Of a stretch of DNA of 32,070 nucleotides, positions 7,323-20,245 are shown piece after piece (position 1 is the first letter of the stretch; every line of letters begins with the position of its first letter). The stretch spans positions 1-32,070 of the forward strand of contig VBGS01000045.1 of the NCBI GenBank assembly GCA_005889445.1, in the 5' to 3' direction. The notes beneath the pieces were generated by a model. That model saw only the letters and a program-made list of their open reading frames with translations, made no database searches and was not told where the DNA came from. The DNA comes from Chloroflexota bacterium (GTDB lineage Bacteria > Chloroflexota > Limnocylindria > P2-11E). Both the position numbers and the translations under genes were made by a program.

Positions 7323-9703
7323 GTGGATTTCGGGAGCTTCTGCGCGAGGCTGAGCGACGGCGCGAGCAGATCGCCGACCTGCTCGAGCCGTACCGACATG
7401 TTCATCATCGTGAATGCGTCCGGCCGTCCGAGCGAGGCGATCTCGTCCCACCGCAGCGGCGCCGACACCGGCGCGCGCCGGATCGGACGAACGCTGTACG
7501 GACCGGCAGTCGACTTCGCGCGCGTGTTCTGCAGGTAGTCGATGTAGATGCCCTGGCGCCGCGCCTTGCTGAACTCGAGCGTCACCAGCTTCGGCAGCCG
7601 CTCGCGCGCGAGCTGCCCGACGCGCAGCGCGAACGCACGCGTCTCCTCGAACGTATAGCGACGGGCCACGGGCACCAGAACGTGGATCCCGCGAGACCCA
7701 GTCGTCTTGGGAAATCCGACCATCTCGAGGTCGTCGAGCACCGTCTTCACCGCGCGCGCGACCTCCTTCACGTCGTCCCAGGTCGCGCCTTCCGCCGGGT
7801 CGAGATCGACCATCACGTTGTCGGGCTTCTCGGGATCGTCGATCCGAGCCAGCCGCGGGTGGATCTCGATCGCGGTGTAGTTCGCCATCCACACCAGCGT
7901 GGCCATGTCGTTCGCGAGGACGTAGTCGTTCTCCGGCTCGCGCGGATCGGTCCAGCTCTTGATCCAGCTCGGGGTGAACCCGGGCTTGTTCTTCTGATAG
8001 AAGTGCGTGCCGTGGATGCCGTCGGGGAACGGTTTCAGCGTGAGCGGCCGGTCCCGCAGCCACGGGACCAGATACGGCGAGACCTCGGTGTAGTAGCGGA
8101 TGAGATCGGCCTTCGTGTAGCCGTCCTCGGGAAAGAGGACCTTCTCGAGATTCGTCAGCTTGATCCGCTTGCCCTCGACCTCGAGCACGGCCGGGGTGCG
8201 CGACGATGCGATGCTCGTCGTGGGACCGGTATCGCGAGCGGCGCGCTTCGCCGCCTCCTGCACGCGCTTCGCCGATTCGCGCCGCTCCTCTCCGGTGGCC
8301 TCCCGCGGGTCGATGTCCGAACGCAGTCCACGGAAGGTCGGATGGCGGAGCGTCCCGTCACGCGTGATCTCGACGTACTCGACCTCGCACACGAGCTCGG
8401 GCAGGCACCAGCGCGCCGGCTGATTGGTCCGAGGCTTGACCGCGAACGGCGACGTGGGCGACTCGTGCTTCTCGAGGAGGGCGAGAAGATCGCGCAGCGT
8501 CCGTTCGTCGAAGCCCGTCCCCACATGACCGACCGGCATGAGCTTGCCGTCGCGGTAGATCCCGAGCAGAAGCGCGCCGAGGGTCTTCTGCCGGCCGCCC
8601 TGTCCCGCCGTCCAGCCGCCGATGACGCACTCCATCGAGCGGAAGGCCTTCACCTTCACCCATGCCGGAGAGCGCGCGCCGGGGTGGTAGGTCGAGTCGA
8701 GGCGTTTCGCGACGATCCCTTCGAGTCCCTGTTCCCGAGCGGCCTGAAAGAGCGCGACGCCGGTGCCGACGAAGCCTTCGCTCCGGCGGATCGCGCCCAT
8801 CGGCGTGAGCGACTCGTCGAGCAGGCGCAGGCGGTCGCGGAGTGGTCGCTTCGTCAGGTCCTCGCCATCGAGATACAGGAGGTCGAAGGCCTCGTACACG
8901 ACGGGCGTCGAGCGCCGCAGCTTGCGGACCGTGGCCTCGTCGCTCACGTGCATCCGCGGCTGCAGCCGCTGGAAGCTCGGCACGCCTTTCTCGTCGAGCG
9001 CGACGACCTCGCCATCGACGATCGCCTGATAGCCGCCGGTCATCGCCTCGGCGAGCTGCGTCGCCTCGGGATACTGCTTCGTGCAATCGAGCAGATTGCG
9101 CGTCTGCAGGCGCACCTCGCCGCCATCGACGAACGCGATCGTGCGAACGCCGTCCCACTTCGCCTCGTAGATGAAGTCCGGCGAATCGAAGGGCTCATCG
9201 GCTGATGCGGCGAGCATCGGCGGGACCTTCGACATGAGCGGATCGTCCTTCGGGGGCATCCCGTGCTTGATCATCAGCCAGTCGCGACCCTCGTTCTGCC
9301 GCGTTTTCACGAGGACCCACTCGCCGACGAGGCGCTTCCCCGCGAAGCGCAGCTTGTACTCGTCTTCCTTGTCGAGCAGCAGCTCGTACGTTCCCGAGTC
9401 CCAGATCGTCATCGTTCCCGCGCCGTATCCATCGGGGATCACGCCGTGGAACGTCAGGTACTCGATCGGATGATCTTCGGTGTGGACCGCGAGGCGGCGC
9501 TTGCCCGCTTCGAGCGGCGGCCCGTTCGGGACCGCCCACGAGGCGAGGATGCCGCGCATCTCCAGACGAACGTCCCAGTGGAGTCGCGTCGCGTGATGGC
9601 GGTGCACCACGTAGCGACGCGTCGGCTCGGCTTCGGGCTGCTTGCCCTTCGGCTCCGGCGTACGGCGGAAGTCGCGTTTGCGCTGGTACTCGGTGAGGCT
9701 CAC
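7319..9703 (-). CDS. ligD: NHEJ ATP-dependent DNA ligase LigD (order PE-ligase-polymerase)
   Basis: 3'-phosphoesterase domain YVVHRHHATRLHWDVRLEM, ligase motif YEAKWDGVRT, polymerase domain LTNLEKVLFPEDGYTKADLIRYY...DLDP; GTG start. Confidence 0.95.
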   Translation of the reverse strand: MSLTEYQRKRDFRRTPEPKGKQPEAEPTRRYVVHRHHATRLHWDVRLEMRGILASWAVPNGPPLEAGKRRLAVHTEDHPIEYLTFHGVIPDGYGAGTMTIWDSGTYELLLDKEDEYKLRFAGKRLVGEWVLVKTRQNEGRDWLMIKHGMPPKDDPLMSKVPPMLAASADEPFDSPDFIYEAKWDGVRTIAFVDGGEVRLQTRNLLDCTKQYPEATQLAEAMTGGYQAIVDGEVVALDEKGVPSFQRLQPRMHVSDEATVRKLRRSTPVVYEAFDLLYLDGEDLTKRPLRDRLRLLDESLTPMGAIRRSEGFVGTGVALFQAAREQGLEGIVAKRLDSTYHPGARSPAWVKVKAFRSMECVIGGWTAGQGGRQKTLGALLLGIYRDGKLMPVGHVGTGFDERTLRDLLALLEKHESPTSPFAVKPRTNQPARWCLPELVCEVEYVEITRDGTLRHPTFRGLRSDIDPREATGEERRESAKRVQEAAKRAARDTGPTTSIASSRTPAVLEVEGKRIKLTNLEKVLFPEDGYTKADLIRYYTEVSPYLVPWLRDRPLTLKPFPDGIHGTHFYQKNKPGFTPSWIKSWTDPREPENDYVLANDMATLVWMANYTAIEIHPRLARIDDPEKPDNVMVDLDPAEGATWDDVKEVARAVKTVLDDLEMVGFPKTTGSRGIHVLVPVARRYTFEETRAFALRVGQLARERLPKLVTLEFSKARRQGIYIDYLQNTRAKSTAGPYSVRPIRRAPVSAPLRWDEIASLGRPDAFTMMNMSVRLEQVGDLLAPSLSLAQKLPKST

Positions 9704-9738
9704 TCTGGGTCCTCCGCCATTGTCCCGGAGGTCCGATC

Positions 9739-11370
9739 GTGACGTCTTCGTCGTTCGCGTCGCTCGTTCGCGACTATCTGAAGGAGCGCTACGACGAGTC
9801 CCCGAGCTGGGCCAGCATGCTCGGGCTCACGGAATACGACGAGCGTGCCGAGGACCTGTCGGCCGAGGCCTTCCGCCGGCGGGATGAACAGGTCGCCGCG
9901 TGGCTCACGCGTTTCGGCGCTCTCAGCGACGAGGACCTCGACGCCGCCGAGCGCATCGATCGCGACGCCATCCTCGCGTCCTTGCGCGGGCGCGAGCTCG
10001 TGCGCCCGCGTCTGGACTGGCGGCGTCAGCCGAACACCTACCTCAACCCGTCGCTCCAGGGCGTGTTCGTCCTCTTCCTCCATCGTCTGCGTCCCGACCG
10101 CGAGCTCGCAAACGCCGCGCGCATGCGCCTGGAGGCCGCCTCGCGTCACGTGGCCGCGGGCAAGGCCAACGTCGACTTCGCGCTCGTCCCCCGTGTCTAC
10201 GCCGAGCGTGCCGTCGGCCAGGCCAAGGCCGCCGCGCGATACGCGCGCGAGCTCGTGCCGGCGGAGGTCGCGGACGCCGGCTCCCGCGAAAAGGTCGCGA
10301 TGGCGGGCGCGACCGCCGCGCAGGCCTACGAGGAGTTCGCGGCCTTTCTTCGGGAGAACCTCGCACGCTGCTCCGGCGACTACGCGATCGGCGAGGAGCT
10401 GTACACGGCGCTGCTCAGGCACAAAGAGCTCCTGCCATTCGGCGCGCGCGAGCTTCGCGAGCGGGGCCGCGAGCAGTACGACCTCCTGGCGAACGAGGCG
10501 AACAAGATCGCGCGTGAAGTGGATGGCAGCGGCGACTGGGTCGCGGCCTGCGAACGCCTCAACCACATCCACGCGCCGACACCCGATGCGATGCGCGAGG
10601 AATACGCCGAGTGGACCGAGCGCGCGCGTTCGTTCCTCCTGGACACCGGCCTGGTGACGCTCCCGGACGGCGAGACCTGCACGGTCGAGCCATCACCCCA
10701 CTTTCAGCGTCCGATCCAGGCGGTCGCGAGCTATCAATCGCCGCCGGCGTTCACCGATTCGCGTCACGGTCATTTCTTCGTGCCCTACCCGCCGGATGGG
10801 ACGCCGCCGGAGGAGGTGCAGAAGCGGCTCGAGGGCAACTGCAGCGCGGGCATTCCGACGACGGCCGTGCACGAGGCTTACCCCGGGCACCACTGGCACC
10901 TCATCATGGCGAAACAGAACCCATCGCCGGTCAGGCGCACGCACTTCACCTCGTACTTCGCCGAAGGCTGGGGTCTCTATGCCGAACGCGTGATGCGCGA
11001 GCAGGGGTTCTTCACCGAGCCGCGCTTCCTTCTCTTCCAGTACGAGGCGACGCTCTTCCGCGCCGCGCGCATCGTCGTCGACACCTCCCTGCACATGGGC
11101 GAGATGGGCTTCGATGAGGCGGTCGACTTCATGACCAAGAAAGGGAACCTCACGCGGCCGAACGCGATCGCCGAGGTGGGCCGGTACTGCTCGTGGCCAA
11201 CGCAGGCGTCGAGCTACCTCACCGGCATGCTCGAGATCGTCGACATCCGCACGCGCTGGCTCGCCCGGCGTGGCTCCGCCGATCGGGCAGCGCTACGGGC
11301 GTTCCACGACGCGATCACGTCGACCGGATCGATCCCCACGTCCCTCGCGGAGCGCGCGATCTCGGCATAG
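9739..11370 (+). CDS. DUF885 family protein (predicted metallopeptidase)
   Basis: HEAYPGHHWH metal-binding motif, FAEGWGLYAERVM, whole-protein DUF885 pattern; GGAGG RBS, GTG start. Confidence 0.88.
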   Translation: MTSSSFASLVRDYLKERYDESPSWASMLGLTEYDERAEDLSAEAFRRRDEQVAAWLTRFGALSDEDLDAAERIDRDAILASLRGRELVRPRLDWRRQPNTYLNPSLQGVFVLFLHRLRPDRELANAARMRLEAASRHVAAGKANVDFALVPRVYAERAVGQAKAAARYARELVPAEVADAGSREKVAMAGATAAQAYEEFAAFLRENLARCSGDYAIGEELYTALLRHKELLPFGARELRERGREQYDLLANEANKIAREVDGSGDWVAACERLNHIHAPTPDAMREEYAEWTERARSFLLDTGLVTLPDGETCTVEPSPHFQRPIQAVASYQSPPAFTDSRHGHFFVPYPPDGTPPEEVQKRLEGNCSAGIPTTAVHEAYPGHHWHLIMAKQNPSPVRRTHFTSYFAEGWGLYAERVMREQGFFTEPRFLLFQYEATLFRAARIVVDTSLHMGEMGFDEAVDFMTKKGNLTRPNAIAEVGRYCSWPTQASSYLTGMLEIVDIRTRWLARRGSADRAALRAFHDAITSTGSIPTSLAERAISA

Positions 11371-11372
11371 CG

Positions 11373-11789
11373 GTGGATCTGGGCCTCGTCGCGACCGTGG
11401 TCGTCGCGGTCATCCTCCTCTGGAGCGCCGTGGCGCTCATCCTCGTCATCGCCGGAAAGCGCTGGCTCGCGCGGGAGCTCGCGGTGCTGGTCCCGAATGT
11501 CGCGCGGCTCTTCGCGGGACTCGTGCGCGATCCGCGGGTCGATTGGCCCTCGAAGATCGCGCTCGGGCTCGCATCGCTCTGGCTCGCGTCGCCGATCGAC
11601 CTGATCCCCGACTTCATCCCGGTCGCGGGATCGCTCGACGACGCGATCGTCGCCGCGCTCGTCCTGCGTTTCGTCCTCCGGAGAACGGACCCCGCAGTGC
11701 TTCGCGAGCACTGGCACGGCGACACGCGCGTGTTCGACCGCATCCTGCGGATGGCGGGCGCGAGCGAGGTGCCACCGGCGCTGCGCTGA
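11373..11789 (+). CDS. YkvA/DUF1232-family membrane protein
   Basis: DWPSKIALGLASLWLASPIDLIPDFIPVAGSLDDAIVAALVLRFVLRR is the DUF1232 signature; GTG start just after the DUF885 stop. Confidence 0.85.
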   Translation: MDLGLVATVVVAVILLWSAVALILVIAGKRWLARELAVLVPNVARLFAGLVRDPRVDWPSKIALGLASLWLASPIDLIPDFIPVAGSLDDAIVAALVLRFVLRRTDPAVLREHWHGDTRVFDRILRMAGASEVPPALR

Positions 11790-11805
11790 GCGGTTCCGTT
11801 ACACT

Positions 11806-11824
11806 CGCGCGGCAAGGCCGCGCG
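11806..11824 (+). other. Perfect 8-bp inverted repeat (hairpin) in the ku 5' region
   Basis: CGCGCGGC-AAG-GCCGCGCG followed by GAAAAAA; preceded by TACACT. Confidence 0.5.
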
Positions 11825-11866
11825 GAAAAAAGCCAGGTGAATTTCGCGGCCGGCGAGGTGTGGGTG

Positions 11867-12709
11867 ATGCCGCGATCCATCTGGAAGGGTGTCATGAGCT
11901 TCGGGATGGTCGCCATCCCCGTGCGGCTCTACCTGGCGACCGAGAGCTCGAGCAAGGTGTCGTTCAACCTGCTCTGTCCCGAGCACCGCAGCCGCATCAA
12001 GAACAAGCGCTGGTGCGTCGAGGGCGATCACGAGGTGGCGTGGGGAGACGTCGTCCGCGGATACGAATACGAAAAGGGCAGCTACGTCGAGCTCGACGAC
12101 GACGATCTCGCGAAGCTGCCGCTCCGTTCGAGCAAGGCCATCGACATCGCTGGCTTCATCAAAGATGAGGAGCTGCCGGGCGAGCTCTATTACCAGTCGG
12201 CGTACTACCTCGAACCCGAGAAGTCCGCGGAGAAGCCGTACGCGCTCCTCAAGAAGACGCTCGACAAGACCGGCCGCGTCGCGATCGCGAAATTCGCGCT
12301 GCGGGACCGCGAGCGCTTGGTCTCGGTCCGCCCTCACGACGGCGCCCTGGTGATGAACACGCTGCACTGGCCCGACGAGATCAGAGCGACCGAGGACCTG
12401 GACATCCCCGAAGACGTCAAAGTCTCGCCCGCCGAGCTGAAGATGGCCGAGAACCTCGTGAACATGATGGCCACCGAGTTCGATCCGAGCGAGTTCAAGG
12501 ACGAATACAAGCAGGCCGTCCTGAAGCTCGTCGAGGCGAAGGTCGAAAAGCGCCAGATCATCGAGGCACCCGAGCCGGAGGCCGAGACGACGGTCGTCGA
12601 TCTCATGTCCGCGCTCAAGGCTTCGGTCGAGAAAGCGAAGAAGGGCGAGACGAAGACCAGGCGTGCGGTGGCGTCCTCGTCGCGGACCGCGCGGAAGAAG
12701 GCGTCCTAG
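11867..12709 (+). CDS. ku: Ku protein, NHEJ DNA-end binding
   Basis: MPRSIWKGVMSFGMVAIPVRLYLATE, VVRGYEYEKGSYVELDDDDL, LVSVRPHDGALVMNTLHWPDEI, KDEYKQAVLKLVEAK. Confidence 0.95.
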   Translation: MPRSIWKGVMSFGMVAIPVRLYLATESSSKVSFNLLCPEHRSRIKNKRWCVEGDHEVAWGDVVRGYEYEKGSYVELDDDDLAKLPLRSSKAIDIAGFIKDEELPGELYYQSAYYLEPEKSAEKPYALLKKTLDKTGRVAIAKFALRDRERLVSVRPHDGALVMNTLHWPDEIRATEDLDIPEDVKVSPAELKMAENLVNMMATEFDPSEFKDEYKQAVLKLVEAKVEKRQIIEAPEPEAETTVVDLMSALKASVEKAKKGETKTRRAVASSSRTARKKAS

Positions 12710-12737
12710 CGATCGGACCCCGGCCTATCCTCGCGTG

Positions 12738-16178
<3,441 letters not shown>

Positions 16179-16182
<4 letters not shown>

Positions 16183-17261
16183 CCGCGGCGCGGCGGCTCG
16201 ACGAGGAGCATGTCGCGGAGGTCAGCGTTCGCGACCCCACAGAGATCGAGCACGCAGAGCATCAGTGCCGTCACGTCGGAGTCCGCTCTGCCGGTCTTGA
16301 TCACCTGATCCGTCGCGTAGATCGCCTCGTACGCGCGCACGATGTCGGCGCGGGTGACGCGTCGCGCGAACGCGGTCGCGCGGGTGATCGCGCCGGGAGT
16401 CGAGCGGATCGCCTTTGCCATCCGTTCGGCATCGGCGTTCGAGCGCATCGCCGAAGCGAACAGCAGCACGCGGAATTGCCAGAGCAGCAGCGCGAGGATC
16501 TGCTGGACGGCGTTGCCGTCGGCGAGCAGCCGCTCGAGCGTTCCGATCGCGGTCGTCGCGTCGTGGCGAACGACGGCCTGCGTGAGCTCGAAGACGTCCG
16601 CCTCGATCGCGCCGGCGACCAGGCTGCGCACGTCGTCGGCGGTCACCACCGCGCCGCCGGCGTAGGCGCCGAGCTTCTGCACCTCCTGCTCGATGCGCTC
16701 GGTGTCGGGGCCCACCGCCGAGGCCAGCATCGACACGGCCTCGGGAGCGACCTTGACACCGTGCAGCCGAGCGCGCGCTTCGATCCAACGCGGAACCTCT
16801 CCCGGCGCCAGGCGCTCGATCCGCTCGACCGCTCCCCCGGTCGCCGCTACGGCGTCGATCAGCGTCGCCGGTGCCGACGGTGCCGAGGATCTCGTGCGCG
16901 AGCCTCGCCGCGCGCGTGAGGACTGCAAGCGCTCGACCGACACCAGGACCAGCGCGGCCTCGTTCGGAAATGAGCCGATCACATCGAGCTCGCGAAGCGC
17001 TTCGGCATGCTCGACAACGACGACGCGGCGCTCGTCGATCGGATCGAACAGGCCTTGCGCCTGACCGGACATCGCGATCACAGCGGCGCTATCGACGCGG
17101 GCATCGTGATGCGACACGCCGAGGAGGCCGCCCAGACGTGGCTCCGCGGCCCGCGTGAGGTCGCCGGCGGTGACCGTTCGCGAACCGAGGATCGCAGGAA
17201 CGAGCTCACCGAGTCGCAGGCGCGTGCGGAAGGGATCCTCCCCGTGGAGGAGGAAGACCAT
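16179..17261 (-). CDS. holA: DNA polymerase III delta subunit
   Basis: MVFLLHGEDPFRTRLRLGELV start; C-terminal AVQQILALLLWQFRVLL...TGRADSDVTALMLCVLDLC; follows comEA-comEC. Confidence 0.85.
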
Positions 17262-19201
17262 TCGCGTGGGTGTGGATGACGAGCTGAGTGCCATCGACAG
17301 CGAGCTCCACGGTGCCGTCGCGGTCGGTGCGGTACGTGGGCACGCGCCCGAGGGCCGCGAGCGTCTCGGGCGTTGGATGACCATAACGGTTCTGCGCGCC
17401 GACCGAGATGAGCGCGGCCGCTGGCTGGACCGCCGCGACGAGCGCGTCGGCATACGGCGTCGCCGCGCCGTGATGCGGCGGGACATAGACACGTGACGCG
17501 AGGGAGCGACGGGACGTCGACGCCGGGATCGTTCTCGGGTGAAAGGACCGCGAGCGTCGCGTCGCCGATGCGTACGCGCGCTCCCGCTTCGAGCGATCGC
17601 CGGGTGACGTGCGCGCGGGCGATCCGGTCGTTCCATGCGCTCGCGACGGGACCCGCGTTCAGGCCGACCGGCTCCAGCGCGAGGCCGACCTCGTACCTCT
17701 CGAGCAAGGTGATGAGCCCATCCGCATGGTCGGCATGCGCGTGGGTCAACGCGACCACGTCGATGCGGCGCGTCCATGGGGGCAGGCTCGCGCCCAGCTC
17801 CGCGAGGAGCCTGACCGGATCCGGACCGCCATCGACCAAGAGCGTGCGGCCGGAGATCTCGACTAGATACGCGTCGCCCTGGCCGACATCGAGCGCATGG
17901 ATACGGATCGACGAAGGGGATCGCGTTAGAGCGAAGGCCGCGGTCGCCGAGACGACGAGCGCGACGACCGCGCCGCCGACGAGCGCAGCCCTGGGGAGGA
18001 GCCGGGGGCTAAAGAGCGCTCTCGCGTCGAGAGCAGGCAGCCGAATCCTCGCGGCGCGAGCGAGCCTGCCGACAGCCGGTGGACCGAAACGCGCGAGGAT
18101 CAGCACGAGCGCGCCGTACCCGACCCCCGCCGCGGGTCCGTCGGGGACGGCGAGCGACGCGAGCGGTAGGCCGGCGGAGCTCTCGACGACCACGCGGAGC
18201 ACCACGGCGAGGCCATACGTAACTAGGGCGGGCGCGCGCGCCAGATCCGGCGAGAGCGCGCCGACGGCCGCCGTCGCCGCGCCGGCGAGCATGAGCGGCG
18301 GGAAGAGCGGCACCGCGAGGAGGTTCGCGAGCGGCGACACGAGCGAGATCCGGCCGAACACCGCCGCGATGATCGGAAGAGTCGGGAGCGTCGCGGCGAG
18401 TGTGGTCGCGAGCCCCTCACGGATCGCCTTTGGGATCGGTCTCAACCGATCCGTCAACGGACCGCCCAGGAAGAGCAGGCCGGCGGTCGCCGTGGCCGAG
18501 AGCAGGAACCCGACGTCCGCGATCGAGCTCGCGTCGATCGCGAGCATCACGGCCACGGCGCCCGCGAGCCCATTCGTCGTCGCCGGCCGGCGGCCAAAGG
18601 CGACGCCGCACGCGGCGACCCCGGCCATGAGCGACGCGCGGAGCACGCTCGGCGCGAGACCGACGAGGACGCTGTATGACGCGACCGCGAGAACGGTGCC
18701 GATCGCGGCAATCTCGGGACGGACCCTTCCCCGCGCCAGCATCGCCACACCGGCGGCGACGAGGGTCATGTTGAAACCCGAGATCGCGAGCAGATGCGAT
18801 GTTCCGCTTCGAGCGAACGCCGTCGCGAGGTCCGCATCAACGCTCGCACGTTCGCCGAGAACGATCCCGCGAACGATGCCGCTCTCGGGCTCGGGGATGA
18901 GCCGGCGCAACGGCTCCGCGAGCGATTCGCGCAGTGGATCGAGCGGTCCGGCGTGCCGCAGGTCAAACCCAGGGAACGGTCCGGCGAGGAAGCAGACCGT
19001 GGCGAGGCCACCGACGCACGCCGCGGCGGCCCAGCAGAGACGGCGCGCCCGATCGGCGCTCGCGACCGCCAGTGCCGCGGCGCACAGCGCCAGCACGACG
19101 GCCACACCGGCGGCGCCCTCGACCGATAGCCGCGATGCCAGGGCGGTGACCACGGCGATCGCGGCGGCAGGCGCGAGCGGCGCGCCGAGGAGCGCTCTCA
19201 C
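17206..19201 (-). CDS. comEC: ComEC/Rec2 competence DNA-transport protein with internal frame change and apparent deletion
   Basis: FARSGTSHLLAISGFNMTLVAAG, ComEC TM core, LDVGQGDAYLVEISGRTLLVDGGPDPVRL, THAHADHADG; C-terminus RVYVPPHHGAATPYADALVAAVQPAAALISVGAQNRYGHPTPETL is in a different minus-strand frame (stop at 17206-17208). Confidence 0.9.
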
Positions 19202-19752
19202 CGAGTCGTGACCTGATCCCGGATGTCCGCGAAGACGCGCGGTGTGACCAGACCACGGGTCTGGAGCTCGTCGATCTTCGCGAATGGCCGCGCCGCGCGA
19301 GAACGGACGATCCGCGCCGCGGTCGACGGGCCAATGCCAGGCAGTCCCTCGAGCTCGGCGGCGGTCGCGTGGTTGATGTCGATCTTCTGCTCGGCGTCGG
19401 AGCCGACGCTGCCGGCGGGGACAGCCTCGCCCGGCCGCGGAACGAAGATGCGCATGCCGTCGCGAAGCGGGGCGGCCTTGTTGAGTGCCGCCAGATCGGC
19501 GTCGCCGGTCATACCGCCTGCGGCGAGGAGAGCATCGAGGACACGGGCGCCCGCAGGCAGACGGTAGACGCCGGGATGGGCCACGGCCCCGCTGACGTCG
19601 ACGAAGACGACCGGATCCGGCGTGCGCGGCGGGGCCGTTGGTTCCTCCACAACGGGCGCCTCCTCCGGCGCGGAGGCATGCGCGCGTGCCAGGAGGAGGC
19701 TCGTCGCAACGACCAGTACGACAGCGATCGCGGCCACGACGATCCGACGCAT
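19198..19752 (-). CDS. comEA: ComEA-like SLBB + helix-hairpin-helix DNA-binding protein
   Basis: N-terminal TM, VFVDVSGAVAHPGVYRLPAGARVLDAL, IDINHATAAELEGLPGIGPSTAARIV. Confidence 0.93.
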   Translation of the reverse strand: MRRIVVAAIAVVLVVATSLLLARAHASAPEEAPVVEEPTAPPRTPDPVVFVDVSGAVAHPGVYRLPAGARVLDALLAAGGMTGDADLAALNKAAPLRDGMRIFVPRPGEAVPAGSVGSDAEQKIDINHATAAELEGLPGIGPSTAARIVRSRAARPFAKIDELQTRGLVTPRVFADIRDQVTTR

Positions 19753-19806
19753 GGGCGCAACCGTGAACGGGTGGTGGTGTGGTGCCTAGCCCACAAAACG
19801 TGTCAG

Positions 19807-19832
19807 GGCTGTCGTCATTTTTGACGACAGCC
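19807..19832 (-). terminator. Perfect 11-bp stem hairpin downstream of the DUF6941 gene
   Basis: GGCTGTCGTCA-TTTT-TGACGACAGCC lies 6 nt past the DUF6941 stop; no strong U-tract immediately after on the minus strand. Confidence 0.5.
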
Positions 19833-19837
19833 TGTCG

Positions 19838-20245
19838 CTAATTCGTGCGACGTCCCTGCTGTTGCTGTTGCATCTGGACGATCGCGACCGGAAGACCACC
19901 GATGGACGACCCATCGACCTCGAGATCGAACTGGTGAGTCCCGTAGCTGGTGAAGCTCATGTTGTTGAGCTCGACGATCACGTTGACGTCCTGGCCGGCC
20001 ACGGCGTGGACCGAGATCTCCGGCGGATTAGGCATCGCCTGCTGGCCATCCGGCCGCAGGAGTCGGACCCGGACGGTGTGCGCGCCGACGTCGAGGCCGA
20101 GGATCGCGACGACGAACATCCGCGGATGCTGCGCGGGGAGCCCGCTCACCGAGATGTTTCGGAAGATCCCCATCAGGCTGACCTTGCCGTCCTGTCCGAC
20201 GAGCGCGTGGTCGCAAAGCGCCGCGAGGCGGATCTCGGCGGTCAC
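19838..20245 (-). CDS. DUF6941-like protein
   Basis: MTAEIRLAALCDHALVGQDGKVSLMGIFRNISVSGLPAQHPRMFVVAILGL; ATGA overlap with the leuS stop; poly-Q near C-terminus. Confidence 0.75.
   Translation of the reverse strand: MTAEIRLAALCDHALVGQDGKVSLMGIFRNISVSGLPAQHPRMFVVAILGLDVGAHTVRVRLLRPDGQQAMPNPPEISVHAVAGQDVNVIVELNNMSFTSYGTHQFDLEVDGSSIGGLPVAIVQMQQQQQGRRTN

Noticed and set aside
6752-9205. 817-aa plus-strand ORF
   Set aside because: Antisense shadow over the LigD and hydrolase genes; low-complexity Arg-rich composition.
11270-11866. N-terminal extension of Ku in the ORF track
   Set aside because: The extension is off-frame DUF885/YkvA coding sequence; Ku homology starts at MPRSIWKGVMSFGMV (11867).
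17493-19211. 572-aa plus-strand ORF opposite comEC
   Set aside because: Ser/Ala/Arg-rich antisense translation; the minus strand encodes ComEC with conserved motifs.
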